In this document: piece by piece, positions 46,453 to 57,888 of the stretch
Layout: each line of letters opens with the position of its first letter
Numbering within the stretch: position 1 is the stretch's first letter
Assembly (NCBI RefSeq): GCF_029784135.1
Contig: NC_073746.1
Location: 181,785,788-181,849,787, forward strand
Length of the DNA stretch: 64,000 nt
Origin: Toxorhynchites rutilus septentrionalis
Taxonomy: Eukaryota > Arthropoda > Insecta > Diptera > Culicidae
Direction: 5' to 3'
The notes under the pieces: model-generated
The model's database searches: none
The model's input: the letters and a program-made list of their open reading frames with translations, nothing else
Told to the model about the DNA's origin: nothing
Program-made: the position numbers and the translations under genes

Positions 46453-46872
46453 CCCAGTATGCAATGTTAATCAATGTTAGTGTGTAAGATGACGAAGTTA
46501 TAACGAATATTTGTGTTTCTTATCTTAAGACTATGATGGTGATGGTATGGTAATTATTTGTTTAGTTTTGCAATATATTGTTTTCCTTTAGTCGTAGACC
46601 CAAATTTAACTTCAAACAATAGTTTGGCCCGCGCGCTGTGACAGACGCAAAGAAGCAGGAGATTCAACACAAGTAAAAGCAATTTCTCTCGATTAACATA
46701 AAAAAAACATTCCAATATGCTTAATGTGGAAACCAGAATGAAACTAGGGATAGCTCAACCAGAATTCTCGTAAATTGATCTTCTCAACTGATAATTATAA
46801 CGAGATTTTTCTGTGTTGTGGCGGATCTCATTGCAGAGTCAGGTTGACACGTTACACCCTGGGTTGAATGTA

Positions 46873-47300
46873 GGGCCTGAAGTATCGGCTGGAATTAGGC
46901 TTAGGTTTGCTCAGCTGTCTGGTCTCGAAAATGACCACATTAGCAGGTCGTTGTCGGGTATCTAGTGAAGCGGGAATTCCTTTGTAAATTCAAGGCTAAT
47001 GCTGACATATGTATTGGGTTTAATTCCTGATCGGTCAAGAATTTTTTCGGGTTGGAAATTTTCTTGACATGCCTTGAGATAAGTAATGGGCCTGAAGTAT
47101 CGGCTAGAGTTGGGCTTGGGTTTGCTCAGCTGCTTGAACTCGGAAACGATCGCATCGTGGCCGGGGATCTAATAAAGCGGGAATTCCCTTGTAATTTCTT
47201 GGCTAATACTGACATAGGTATTGGGTTCAATTCCCGATCGGTCTAGGGTCTTCCCGGGTTGTAAATTCCCTCGAAATGCCATGGAATAAATACGTTCATA
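46873..47300. repeat. Two tandem SINE-like units, period 215 bp
   Basis: GGGCCTGAAGTATCGGCT starts each unit, at 46873 and 47088. Both contain TTTGCTCAGCTG, AAGCGGGAATTCC and a B-box-like segment: GGGTTTAATTCC in the first, and in the second GGTTCAATTCC, a perfect Pol III B box. The sequence after the B box (CGATCGGTC and a CCCTCGA-type stretch) resembles the Feilai-like head and body. An A box is not clear. The units differ at many positions. Confidence 0.5.
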
Positions 47301-47859
47301 TAATGGCTTAAATTGTTCTTTCGACTAGTAATCTATGCCTGCGAGATAACCAGTCCGTTTTCTTTTCAATCTAGCTTGCCTACTGGTTAGTTGATTAAAA
47401 AAAGGTAAATACCGTAATATAATTATTATCAATAAGATAACTCGTTCCGCTCAAACCTTTGCAGGGGAAAGAGGTGGGACCATCATCTTAAAAAAAAAAT
47501 CCGCGTAAAAAAAACGCGTTAATTCGAAAATCCGCTTAAAAAAATCGCGTTAATTGGAAAATCCGCGTAAAAAAAGCAGGTCACCTAAAATCTACGTAAG
47601 CATCGTGATGAAGTGCGGCACTAATTTCCGTCATTAGCGCTAAGTTCCGTCGCAAGCACTGATTAGTCATATGCTCTGACGGAGCATGAAGACGAAATGT
47701 GAGCGGAGTGAGATATGTAATATTGCTCTGGTCTTTTTTACGCGGTACCCGCCTTAAAAAACCGCGCTAATTGGAAAATCCGCGTATAAAAAATGTCGCA
47801 AAAAAACCGCGTAAAAAACCTTGGTGTATTTAGCTTGCCCTGTAATTGGTATGTTTGAA

Positions 47860-48420
47860 TGTTTGTAACATGTTTGTCTGTAGCGCTTCACCACATTAAT
47901 AGAAATTTGAACCCCTTCCTGTTGACCGCTTGATCTGATGTTTGAACACACCTTTATCTCTGCAGTCATAACATTGCGTATTTCATGATTTTAAAAATCC
48001 AAGATGGCAACCGCTACAAAATGGCGGATAACATATTTTCTCAAAACCCCATCAATATGGGTATCGAATGAATGGACTTGACTAGTAGATAACAGCTATT
48101 TATTGAAAATTCAAATCCAAGATGGCCGCTGTAGCAAAATGTCAATTACTTTTTTAAACGGTTTCATTCAACTTGACCTGTTTGAATGTATATAGGGTTG
48201 TCCCACAATAATAAAAGTTTGACCCCGTTCCTTTTGACTTATTGATCTGAAATTTGGAACAAACCTTTATATCTGCTGTCATTATAATACTGTGTATTTC
48301 ATTATCTTGAAAAATCAAATTTGGCCGCCGGTAAAAAATGGCTGAATGGCTTGACTTGGAGGACACACTACATTATGAACAACATAAATTCAAAAAGGTG
48401 TATGTTTCAAATTTCAAATC
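47860..48420. repeat. Tandem repeat, unit about 312 bp, two copies
   Basis: TTTGAACCCCTTCCTGTTGA near 47908 and TTTGACCCCGTTCCTTTTGA near 48219 start similar stretches. Each is followed by a GATCTGA block, ACCTTTAT(A)TCTG, GTCAT, TGTATTTCAT and a CAAGATGGC- or CAAATTTGGC-like stretch. The interval between corresponding points is about 312 bp. Non-coding. Confidence 0.55.
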
Positions 48421-49012
48421 TAGTTTCAGGAGAAAATTGAAAACGTTATTTGAATGAGCACTAGCTATATCATCAACTTTTTGTAACAAATTTGATTTTT
48501 ATGCACCAACCTTTGAGGGAAGCGACTTCAAAAAACTACATAATCATATTTGAAATATTTTAGGTTTTCACTATTTTTACGTTTCTTGAGATATTTTTGC
48601 ACATACTTTACCAAACTTAAATGTCTATATACCATAGAATGGGTGATTAAACGCTTGTTTGAAGAGCTGTGGGTAGACCTACGTTTCATTTTGTAATTTA
48701 TGAGAAACAAGCATTTGAAAAACAGGTATTTTGAAGCGTTGTCACGTCACAGAAATACAATTTTTTTAGTTTATCAGATGAACATAGGTTCAAACATTTT
48801 TATACCTAGGTTTCTCTATGCAAACAATGGAGGTCAACACCCCACAACATTTGGTTGAGATCGGTCCACATATAGAGGAGTATCAACTGCCTCCAGAAGT
48901 TGTTGTCACGTCACGAAAAGTATACGAACCATTCCCGAACTTCAATGTTGACGTAACAACATTTTCACTCACTTCAAACACTTTTTTTTTTTGCGTTTTC
49001 ATCAATAAAGCA
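48421..49012. other. Repeat-derived spacer with TTGTCACGTCAC motifs
   Basis: No gene seen. TTGTCACGTCAC occurs near 48740 and 48903, reverse complemented near 49630, and again near 53849. This suggests that one older repeat was split by the SINE and the ITmD37E element. The target duplication of the SINE (ATCAATAAAGCA) ends at 49012. Confidence 0.4.
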
Positions 49013-49510
49013 TGGGGGTCTTCGTAACCACTTGGTTACGCGTTCGCTTACCGAGCGATCGATCGTGAGTTCAAACTCAGGGCCCTCAATTGACCATCTT
49101 TGTGTTGTTAGAGAATAACTACGTCCACGCAACCATCATCAGCGATGGAGAACGATCCACGGTCGAAATAAGATCGATTCATCCATACAACTGGTCTGCT
49201 CTGTAAGAAACATCGGGCTGCTGTTCTATAAATAACCCAGCAATGATCAATATCAACTGTCTCCGCTGTCTGGTCTGCTGAACAATGGAAGAACAGATAG
49301 AATACCCTTACGCCTAAATGGCTACTACAGTGTAATTTACCATAACGTAATGGAACAGAAAAACCTAACGCCTAAATGGCTACTACTACTACTATGTAAT
49401 TTACAATTTATAAAAACATAAACATATGTACATGTACACGATAAAAACCCGACTCTGTTACAGATAAAATGCTAATGAGCCTAAGAAATAAATAAATGGG
49501 ACAAAAAAAA
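49013..49510 (+). mobile_element. tRNA-derived SINE, full length, with 12-bp target duplication
   Basis: Plus-strand copy of the SINE at 181-680. The head is GGGGGTCTTCGTAACCACTT with A-box-like and B-box-like (GAGTTCAAACTC) segments. The tail has GCTAATGAGCCTAAGAAATA, AATAAATGGGAC and a poly(A). ATCAATAAAGCA is repeated exactly at 49001-49012 and 49511-49522. The close similarity to the first copy and the perfect duplication indicate recent activity. Confidence 0.85.
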
Positions 49511-49874
49511 ATCAATAAAGCACACAAAATTAAACGATGTTATAGTAAAATTAGGAAAATTTCCAACAAGAATCTTCAGTTCGAAAATATTTTATAGTTA
49601 GATTGGCTTGTTGTCAGTCAAATATTTTTGTGACGTGACAACACCTGACCTTTTGCTGTTTCAGACTGTTGAACATTAATGATTAATTTAATTAATTACA
49701 GTTCCGTTTCAAAACATAACGGGTGTTAAATAAAAAATGAGATTTTTTTCAATACCTTTCAGTAACTCAAATAAAGAGCGTAAAATTTTCTTTCTCCAAG
49801 AAAATTGCTTTTTGGGCTCCCTAGAAACAGTAGGCGTGTTTGGTTTTGCTAGTTTGAATTTAGTCAAAGCAGAG

Positions 49875-50904
49875 ATGGCGTCGAAACAGCACGTGCTCCG
49901 CGAACGCATTGTACAGTTATACGAAACGCATTTCCAGCAAGGAAAAAAGTTCACGCTGGCACATTTTAAGGAAGAAAATGTACCTGTCAGTACGGTATAT
50001 CGTATCCTGGGTTCCCTGAACGTAGAGCGGAAGGTCGAAAGTGGTCGTTCGGAGACGATAATGACGAAGCAGAAGAAGACATCGTTAAAGAAGCTGTTTG
50101 ACAACAAGGACGCAACCAGCCTGCGTGACGCCGGTCGGAAATATGGCTGCTCCCACGTATTGATCCATCGGACCCTCAAGATGGAAGGAATCGTCTGCAG
50201 GAAGAAGACGAGGTCGCCGGAGTACACGGAGGAGCAGATTGAGACGGTTAAATCACAGTGTCGGTGGATGACCAAAAAATACCACGGGACGTCTTTCGTT
50301 CTGGACGACGAAAGCTATTTTCCGCTGTCCAAAACGCATATACCAGGAAATGATAATTACTACTCCAGCGACAAGTCATCCACACCGCCTGAAGTGAAAT
50401 ACAAGTTCAAGCACAAGTTTGAAAAAAAGGTTATGTTGTACATCGCCATTTCCGACCGGGGACATTTCAAAGCCTTGGTTTAAGCCGAGCGGTCTGGCAA
50501 TCAACCAACAAATCTATCGAGAAGAGTGCCTCGATAAAATCCTGCTGCCGTTCCTGAACGAGCATCACGCGGATGGGAAGTACGTCTTCTGGCCGGACAA
50601 GGCGTCTTTCCATTACGCCAAGAAGACGCTGACGTATCTTGAAGAGAAAAAGATACCGTTCGTGCCGAAAGATCGTAACCCAACAAACTTGCCCCAGTGC
50701 CGCCCAATGGAGGATTTCTTTGGCTCATTCAGTGCCCTAGTGTATAAAAACAATTGGAGGGCCAAGGACACGAAGCAACTGACTACAATAATCCAGAATT
50801 GTATCCGGGAAATGGACGTAAGTGCCGTACAACGTTCTTGTGAGAGCATCGTGACAAAGTTGCGTCGAACAGCAGACCACGACCCTTACTCAAACATTCA
50901 CTGA
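49875..50904 (+). pseudogene. ITmD37E transposase with a single-base frameshift
   Basis: Tc1/mariner superfamily cut-and-paste transposase acting in the nucleus on its own inverted repeats. The start is ATG at 49875 (MASKQHVLRERIVQLYETHF). The N-terminal half holds two helix-turn-helix-like regions (FKEENVPVSTVYRILGSL and SLRDAGRKYGCSHVLIHRTL). Catalytic residues: SFVLDDESYF (first Asp), YVFWPDKASFHYA (second Asp) and CRPMEDFFG (Glu), with 37 residues between the last two, which defines the D37E family. An extra A at about 50462 shifts the frame between AISDRG and the ISKPWFKPSG region. Apart from it the frame is open from start to stop, about 342 residues. No other lesion is visible, so the copy died recently or is at an early stage of decay. 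Confidence 0.9.
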
Positions 50905-50931
50905 CATTTTTTTGAAGAAAATACATTATGT

Positions 50932-50963
<32 letters not shown>

Positions 50964-51025
50964 ATCTGATTCATCTGACATCTGTGGTCTTAATGAATAA
51001 ATATATAATAATATAGTACAATTAT

Positions 51026-52920
51026 TTATACAATCGACGAACTAGTTAATCTGTTTTTAAAGCGGCTGGATGTCTCGCCGAAATCAAATAGATCATCCAC
51101 CAATGTGAAAGTTCGAATCATCGACGACAGCGGTTCGTTGTATCCGAATAAAGTACGATGAAATCTGTTCTGTAGCAAAGATCGCTATCGGAGAGGTCGT
51201 TGAGCAGCACGAAGGTCCAGTAATGAAAGTAGCCGAGGAGAATCAACTTCCCCATTGAACAGCTTTGATACGAAAATTGCCTGTTGTATTCTGCGTCTTC
51301 TCTCAAGAATGTCCAGGCTTAAAAGTCTGCATCGATCTGGGTAAGCAGGAAGGTTCAATGGATCGCGCCAAGGTAGATGACGCAAGGCCAACCGGATGAA
51401 TCTTCGCTGTACACGCTCAATCCTCAAATTCCAGAAAATCACATTTGGAGTCCAAACAACGGCTGCAGTTTCGAGAATTGGTCGTACTAAAGCGCAATAT
51501 AAGGACTTCAAGCAGTATGGGTCAGTGAAATCCTTCGCAATCTTCGAAATAAATCCGAGCTGTCGGTTTGCCTTAGCAATGATTGAGGTGTAATGAGCGT
51601 TGAAGTTCAATTTCTGATCCAGCACTACTCCGAGGTCAGTAACTTTTTCAACTCTTTCAAGCAAAGCACCGTCGATGCAGTAATCAAACTGTAACGGACT
51701 TTTGGAACGATGGAACGTCATGACGGAGCACTTCGGTACGCTGATAATCAGTTTGTTTAGATGGCACCAGTCAACAAACACATTCAGCAAATGTTGCAAG
51801 CGTTGGCAGTCTTCAGCTAAACGGATCATGCAGAATATTTTCAAATCATCAGCATAAATTAATTTGCAGTTCAACCCTAATTTCGCAGCAATGTCATTAA
51901 AAAATAATATGAACAACAAAGGGCCTAAGTTGCTTCCTTGAGGGACTCCAGAAGAATTGCAGAAGCACGAGGAAACGCAGCCATGAATTTTAACGCGTAG
52001 TTTTCTTTCCGTCAGGTATGATCTCATCCACGACACGAGTTTTGCAGATGATCCGAGACGTGATAGTTTAGCCAATAGTATGTTGTGGTCGATCCTATCG
52101 AAACCCGCCTTCAGATCGGTATAGATGACATCGACTTGAGCCTTGCCCTCCATAGCAGTAATGCAGGTGTTGGTGAAGTTCAACAGATTCGTGGTGACCG
52201 ACCTGCCGGGCATGAAGCCGTGCAGATCGGTAGAGATGTAACGCTTGGATTGAGTAAGAATAACTTCACTGACGATGATCTCAAATAGCTTGGACGCAGC
52301 CGACAAACTTGTTATTCCACGATAGTTCCTGACGTTTCGTTTATCACCGTTTTTGAAGACAGGAAACATGAAAGACTCCTTCCAAATTTCAGGAAATACT
52401 CCATCATTGAGTGATCGGGTAAAGATGACAGAAAGTGGCTCGGCTAGATCAGCAGCGCAGCGGCAGAACAATACCGATGGTATGCCGTCAGGACCCGGCG
52501 AAAGCGAACTTTTCAATTTTTTTGCAGCGGAGATCACCATGGCAGGAGTGACCACGAACGTCGTCAAACTTATGACGTCCGAAGGAACACCTAAGGAGGC
52601 AAACTTAACTTGAGCTTCACTGGCTGGTATATGGTCAAACACGGATGTAAAGAACTTGGCGAAAAGCTCACAGCATTCAGTATGAGTATTCGCTTCGACG
52701 TCGTTATAGAGCACGTTGCTTGGGAGGGTTGAGTTTTTCCTCTTACTGTTGACGAATTTCCAAAAGTTTCTCGGATTTTGTCGCAGATTGGTTTGCATTC
52801 TCAAGACGTGGGCCTTGTACAAAGTTGAATTCAGCTTACGATACGCATTACTTGCATGTTGAAACCTGAGGTTTCGTAGCGTCCTGGAGATGAAGTTTGT
52901 TGTGCAGAGGATTCATTTTG
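51026..52920 (-). pseudogene. LINE reverse transcriptase, nearly intact
   Basis: RNA-directed DNA polymerase used in target-primed reverse transcription. The frame is open on the minus strand from about 52920 (FISRTLRNLRFQHASNAYRK, then LRQNPRNFWKFVNSKRK) to a TAG at 51185. It then stays open a further 52 codons (SLLQNRFHRTLFGYNEPLSS) to a TAA at 51026, so the TAG looks like a single nonsense change. RT motifs: SLSPGPDGIPSVL, NYRGITSLSAASK, DLKAGFDRIDH (catalytic Asp), SSGVPQGSNLGPLLF and KLIYADDLKIF (catalytic Asp pair). The C-terminal region has RIERVQRRFIRLALRHLPWR. The family's upstream endonuclease is missing, so even a repaired copy would lack the usual nicking activity. Confidence 0.9.
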
Positions 52921-53124
52921 GTGTTGTGGAGAATCAGAGGTAATAAAGCTGTAATATGAAGGTTTTTCAGCGTATCTGGTGCTCGTAATAGGAGGGTACT
53001 TGCCAGAGAGCGCAAGTTGGAAGACCCCGTCTCCAGAACTGAACACAGGGCCAGGACGACTTGGAAGCTGGTGATTGAGGTTGTGATGCAGCGCGACTGT
53101 GCCAGACGGATAAGGGTCTTCCAT
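52831..53124 (-). CDS. 97-codon open frame in the LINE 5' part, unknown
   Basis: A frame beginning MEDPYPSGTVALHHNLNHQL and continuing SSGDGVFQLALSGKYPPITS overlaps the 5' end of the reverse transcriptase frame by about 90 bp in another phase. It is rich in Pro, Ser, Gln and Tyr. It does not look like an endonuclease or a zinc-knuckle gag. It could be the start of ORF1 joined to ORF2 by an internal deletion, or chance. Confidence 0.3.
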   Translation of the reverse strand: MEDPYPSGTVALHHNLNHQLPSRPGPVFSSGDGVFQLALSGKYPPITSTRYAEKPSYYSFITSDSPQHQNESSAQQTSSPGRYETSGFNMQVMRIVS

Positions 53125-53316
53125 AGTGCCAGAAATGGTGCGTCCTGTGTTCTTTTCTGATGCTATGTCGAACCCAGACGAGATGAGATAGAGCGGTTTT
53201 TTTGGTTGAATTCAAAAGCACGGACAGTTATTAATAAAAAATACTGAAATCGACGAAAAAAAAAATTTTTTTTTATATGTGATTGAAAAAATTCTCATTT
53301 TTTATTTAACACCCGT

Positions 53317-54045
53317 TACAAATGATCTTTCTCCTATGTTTTATCAACAATATATGAACGTAGGTTCATATAATCTTATTTCAACTTCCGGTTTGGTGAT
53401 GGCAGTATTGAATGCTAAAAAATATGGAAACCCCATACGATATGGGCTTACCAGCGAAAGTCGAATATCGTATTCCGATGCCAATTTGGAATTGAGGATG
53501 GTGACTTCCGGTAGGTTAAAAACGGATATAAAAGACCGGGTATTGCATGAAATACCACAATACGATCGTGAATGGTAATGTTGGCATATATCCATGGGTG
53601 CGCGAAGAGGAATAAAAAAAAGAATAATGTTCAATAGTCAGAGATAGGATTTAAGTGAGAGGGAGATAATGTTTGAGTAGAAAGAACTCAGCCTTAGAGC
53701 AAAGTGTGTGGAGTTATACAAAGAAAGTGCAAATACAAATGCAAAAATGCAAACATCAACGATCAGCATCAAAATCGTTTACCATTTGGAAATTATGTGA
53801 TTTATACATGAAAACGAGAAAAAAACTGTTTTTAATGAGTCAAACCGTTGTCACGTCACGCTGGAATGGGTCATAATGTACTAAAAACTAGAAAATAAAA
53901 AAAGTAAAAAAACCTTAAATGGCCGCTGATCTCAATGTTTCGGAATCGTGCTCAAACATAACCTGGAATGTCAAGATTTTGCGAAACTATGAATAATTTT
54001 TTGAAGCATCGAAGAAAAACGACTTGAAAGGGCAACTGTCCTACC
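53317..54045. other. No gene; flank of older repeat
   Basis: Contains TTGTCACGTCACG near 53849, matching the left side at 48740 and 48903. Open frames at 53279-53634 on both strands have no motif. Confidence 0.4.
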
Positions 54046-54240
54046 TAAATGAAAAAAAAAGATCTAAACCCCTTAGATTACTTTGTATGGTCATCTGTTG
54101 AAGGTAAACGAACGAAAGGTGAAGCCGTGATCATCCGAGTTGAGGACGAAATGCCGTTCCTCTAGGAACGTTAGTACCTGTTTTGGCACCACTGTCAGAT
54201 GGTACGAGAGAACCGGCGCACCGATATATCATCGACAACA
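54046..54240 (+). pseudogene. Tc1/mariner transposase C-terminal fragment
   Basis: After an A-run the frame reads KDLNPLDYFVWSSVEGKRTK and then EAVIIRVEDEMPFL before a stop. DLNPLDYFVW is the block around the third catalytic aspartate in DDxD transposases of the maT/ITmD37D type, normally followed by a VEGKTNxxPHxT-like segment. Only about 35 residues are convincing. Confidence 0.5.
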
Positions 54241-54770
54241 AAATAAAAACAAAAACAAAGTAATATGATGTTAAGTATATGAAAAGATAGAATTCTAAAA
54301 TTCTAACTTCTAAATTCTTTTTAAAACCATTTTGAAATTTGGGTTATATGATTTGAATAATAAAATTTAGATTGTATTAATTAAATGAAAAATAAATTTG
54401 AAAAACATTAATTTAGCACATGTTTTGGCATCCCGATTTATTAAATCGAATAAGCTCAAAAATAACAGACAACAGACAGAAATGACAACGTTTGGAGTTT
54501 TTTTTTTGTGGGTACAATTCCAAGCAGACATTTAGTCTGAGAGAAAGAGATGTCTGCTCTCATACATATAAAAATTTTAAAGCTTTTGAAAAAGGTGCCT
54601 TTATTCGTTCATTTCACCCTCCATCACACGAAAAAGCATTTTTTCCTGCCGGAGATGAAATATTTTCTGCCAATGCTAGTTTGGGTGGAGGAGGATTGTA
54701 GACGGGAATAAGCTGATCGAAGAAAAGGAAGTTAGAGCATACCGTGGACAACTCATTTGAGTAAATAGTA

Positions 54771-55300
54771 GGGTGCCAATGAAAATGGTCATCTCTAATT
54801 TCAAAAAGTTATCCCATAAAAAAAATGTTCACCACCTCAAAAAAAAACACCCCATGCAAAATATCAGCTCAATCGGACTTAAGGGAGAATGGCGCAAAGC
54901 GTCTTAAAATTGCATGAAAAAAATTTGTCAAAAATCGACACTCTGGGACTTTTTTTTTCGGAATACGAGACGAAACATGTGGTTTTGGGTACCAATAAAA
55001 ATAGTTATCTCGATTTTTCATTCGGAACTTGCTGCGAGATGTTGATTTGCACGATAATGTACCCTATTCAAAATATTAGCTCATTCAAACTTCATTTATT
55101 AGTGTCACAGACGTTGAAAATTGAGTTTTTTTTTTTTTTGAAAAACGGAAGATCGCCGAATATCGAGGTTTTTAAAAAAATTGTTGGTGCCAAATGTCTT
55201 AAAATGACATTACTCGTCGAGATTTACTGTTATCTCGAAAAAAAAATCTGCAAAAAAAAATTTTTTTTGCACTTGCCCTGGAGATGCAAGAAAGTAATTG
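54771..55300. repeat. Tandem repeat, unit about 216 bp
   Basis: GGGTGCCAATGAAAATGGTC (54771) and GGGTACCAATAAAAATAGTT (about 54987) head two units that also share CAAAATAT(C/T)AGCTCA and a GTCTTAAAAT-like block. A third, partial start (TTGGTGCCAAATGTC) is near 55184. A-rich runs interrupt the units. The 139-codon open frame here follows the repeats and is not supported as a gene. Confidence 0.6.
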
Positions 55301-57888
55301 GAAATTAAGGATTCAATACGAAATATTGAAATCCAAATATAGATTGCAATAAACTATGCACAGCTGCATTTGTTTTGATATGTTCATTCTTACATCAATG
55401 TATGCATACGGAGACTGAATTTTATATTCAAATAAACCAGATTTACACTGTTTCTAAATATTGGTGTGTTTTTTTTATTGACTCTTGAATATCAACTAAA
55501 AAATTACTTATTCCAAAATTATCCAATGTTTTATCTGTAGAACATCAGTAGTGATGCAAACATTCGATAAAATAAGATGAGCGTGAGATTATTTGGCCTA
55601 ACTCAATTCTAAACTGCACGAATTCGTCTTGAAACAAATTTCATCTACGAGATAATGATTGCAGACAACGAAGCATGGGCGTATCAAGACATTACAGCTC
55701 CAAAACCGCTGATACCCTACCGAGCTGCAATTTTCTCTCTGAGACAGCAAACACAGCACGGAGCCCCCGGGGCGCCCTGGGAACCACAATGAGTGAAATC
55801 ATTCGCAAACAAACATCAGTGGCACCGCAAGAGCCAACAAAATCAGACATCTTGATCGCCGAGACCACGAATCCTCATCAGCGTGGTTCCCTAACATGCC
55901 CTCTGCTACTGCTGCTGTAACGAGAGGCGGCGGCAGAAACCATCAGCAAATGTTTACAGATATCGTTTGTTTCCTAATGTTTTTTTCAAGAACACATCAA
56001 CCACATCAATACGGACGAACGCTAACAATCTCCCGCACCAGCCTGCGGCAAGCTGCCGTCAATATTTGGTAAACAATCGCCGGGGAATTACTTCGAAGAC
56101 CACTCCACGAGACTCACCTTTTGATTTGATTTGCTCGACTGACTTCTTCTTCCCCTCGTCGATGGGCTGCGATGGGTTCGAATGAATCGAAAATCAATCA
56201 ATAACACATCAACCACTCTTATCGCAACCAAGTTACGGTCTATCGCTATCTGGAATCTTGACAATACTCAATCACTTCAACACCACACCAGCAGTAGCTC
56301 TTCTCCGATTCCAAAAATGATATCATAAGTGGATAATCTTATCACTGAAGCATTGCCGCAACACTCATCTCATCGGGCTCAACAATTTTTCCACCCGCCC
56401 TCGTGTTGGTCAGCTTGATTGATTTATTTCACAACGCACACAACCCACTTGAGTAATTCCGACAGGGCACGGATTAGATTTCTCTACAACATCCCAAAAA
56501 TCCGACCAACACTTGAGATGGATTCCATTCCCCAAGCGAACGGCTCCGGGTCTGTAAATTGTAAGGATCGTAATCGCGTTTTGTGGTCACTGATTTCGTG
56601 GCGAACCGCAGCTTCTCGTAATCTAATAATGATTAAGCACATATAATATGTGCATTCGGATTGGGTTAGTATCGGAAGCTTTGCGCCGCACTTGGAATCA
56701 ATTTATCGCACCAGGTCACCGCAGCAGCACTCACAAACAGACACAACACCGTGGTGGGGGGAGGCGTCTAATGCATAATTTTCTTGTGTGCACTAATAAA
56801 CGTATGATTTATTCATGTGCAAAGCAATGGTCACACAATTGAGGCCAAAATTTCGCTCCGAATGCACTCTGTGGTCACCGCGCGTCGTTCATATAATTAA
56901 TTCGATGGCACTACAATTGATATTACACGACCGAAGCCACTCCGGATCCAGCCGAAAATAACAACAACAATAACAGCAACTTACGCTCACATACACGCAC
57001 ACACACATTCAAACACTCTTGAGGTCGTTTCCTGTTGAAGTGGATCTCGGATAAATATGTGTAATGTATATTGACATAAATTAGATTCGAGCCAGGCAGT
57101 CTGGAACTGATGGGTTAAAACGTTGGCTTTCGCTCTCTCTGTCGCTTCCTTTCGATTGCGGATTTGTGGATTACAACACACTTTACACTCTAATTGAATC
57201 CGCTTATCGTGTCACTCAAAATTTTGCACAAACAATCGCTCCAATCTATTCGAGTTCAGCGATTCCATTCGTCGATGGCGCAGATGTTTGATCAAATGCT
57301 TGGGAAAACGCTTCCGAATCACTTTCGGGCACGATATCGATTACAGCGAACCGCGGAGCACAAATTTTCCACCTTTCGCAGGTCCTGCCGTGAGCAGTGC
57401 CCATAAACCGTTACACTTTTATCATTTTCTCGGTTCTCTTAATTTATGCAAATTAAAAAATAATAACGACGATACACCCTGCGAAAAACGCAAATCGCTC
57501 TGGCAAAGGAAACCCTCTCCCCGGTGGGGGCTTTCACCGTCGTATCGACCCGGCCTTGTAAGAATTTTCCACCGATTCTCACAATCCTTTCGTTTGTTAC
57601 CTCTACCCCGTGTACTAGCCAGTGGAAAATATGTTCAGTCCACCAATGCTTTCAGCTCCTGTTGCTGCTTCCTTGCCACCGGCGCGACGTGATTTACGAA
57701 CACGGGCTATCCTTTTTTTTTATGGGCTCCAAACACTCCCTCGGTTCCCCCAGGATACCAAATTTGCAATAAATCACTGTGGTGCCATGTATGAATAGGT
57801 AGGTTAGGCTGTGTAACCGCGAAGACCCGCGCGCGAATGGTCCGCAACCGTGACTCAGCTCAGCCAGGTTCGCCGTTTTCAATGCTCT
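55301..57888. other. No coding region recognised; possible 5' region of a gene
   Basis: Many short overlapping frames without motifs. (CA)n-like tracts lie near 56990-57008 and (CAA)n near 56962-56975. On the minus strand a splice-donor-like GCGTAAGTTG occurs at about 56981. With the promoter-like site at 57889-57922 this could be the first exon and intron of a minus-strand gene whose coding exons lie elsewhere. Confidence 0.3.

Larger units (their letters stand above)
45956..47826. mobile_element. Element with CACC(C/A)AGG ends and iterated ACGCG motifs
   Basis: The left end is CACCCAGGTTTTTTTACGCG and the right end, reverse complemented, CACCAAGGTTTTTTACGCGG, with TA on both flanks. Near both ends the words CCGCGTAAAAAA, ACGCGTTAATTGG and GAAAATCCGC repeat (45990-46020, 47495-47590 and 47735-47815). 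The interior contains a LINE RT fragment and a tandem SINE-like dimer that may be later insertions. It could be one 1.87-kb element or two related elements whose outer ends happen to pair. Confidence 0.55.
50935..53225 (-). mobile_element. LINE (Jockey/CR1-like), inserted in the ITmD37E element
   Basis: Minus-strand non-LTR element with its 3' end at about 50935, where a (TTTA)n run on the plus strand is the (TAAA)n tail. It has an almost intact reverse transcriptase (51026-52920). Its 5' part (about 52921-53225) lacks a recognisable endonuclease, so it is truncated or internally deleted. Target duplications were not found by eye, partly because the 5' edge is uncertain. Confidence 0.8.
49719..53316 (+). 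mobile_element. ITmD37E transposon interrupted by a LINE
   Basis: The ends are ACGGGTGTTAAATAAAAAAT on the left and the reverse complement of the same 20 bases on the right, with similarity continuing to about 34 bp. TA flanks both ends (49717-49718 and 53317-53318). The transposase lies at 49875-50904. A minus-strand LINE is inserted shortly after its stop codon (about 50935-53225). Without the LINE the transposon would be about 1.3 kb, as expected for the family. Confidence 0.9.

Noticed and set aside
54889..55308. 139-codon plus-strand frame
   Set aside because: It follows a 216-bp tandem repeat and A/T runs, and its phase is not maintained between repeat units.
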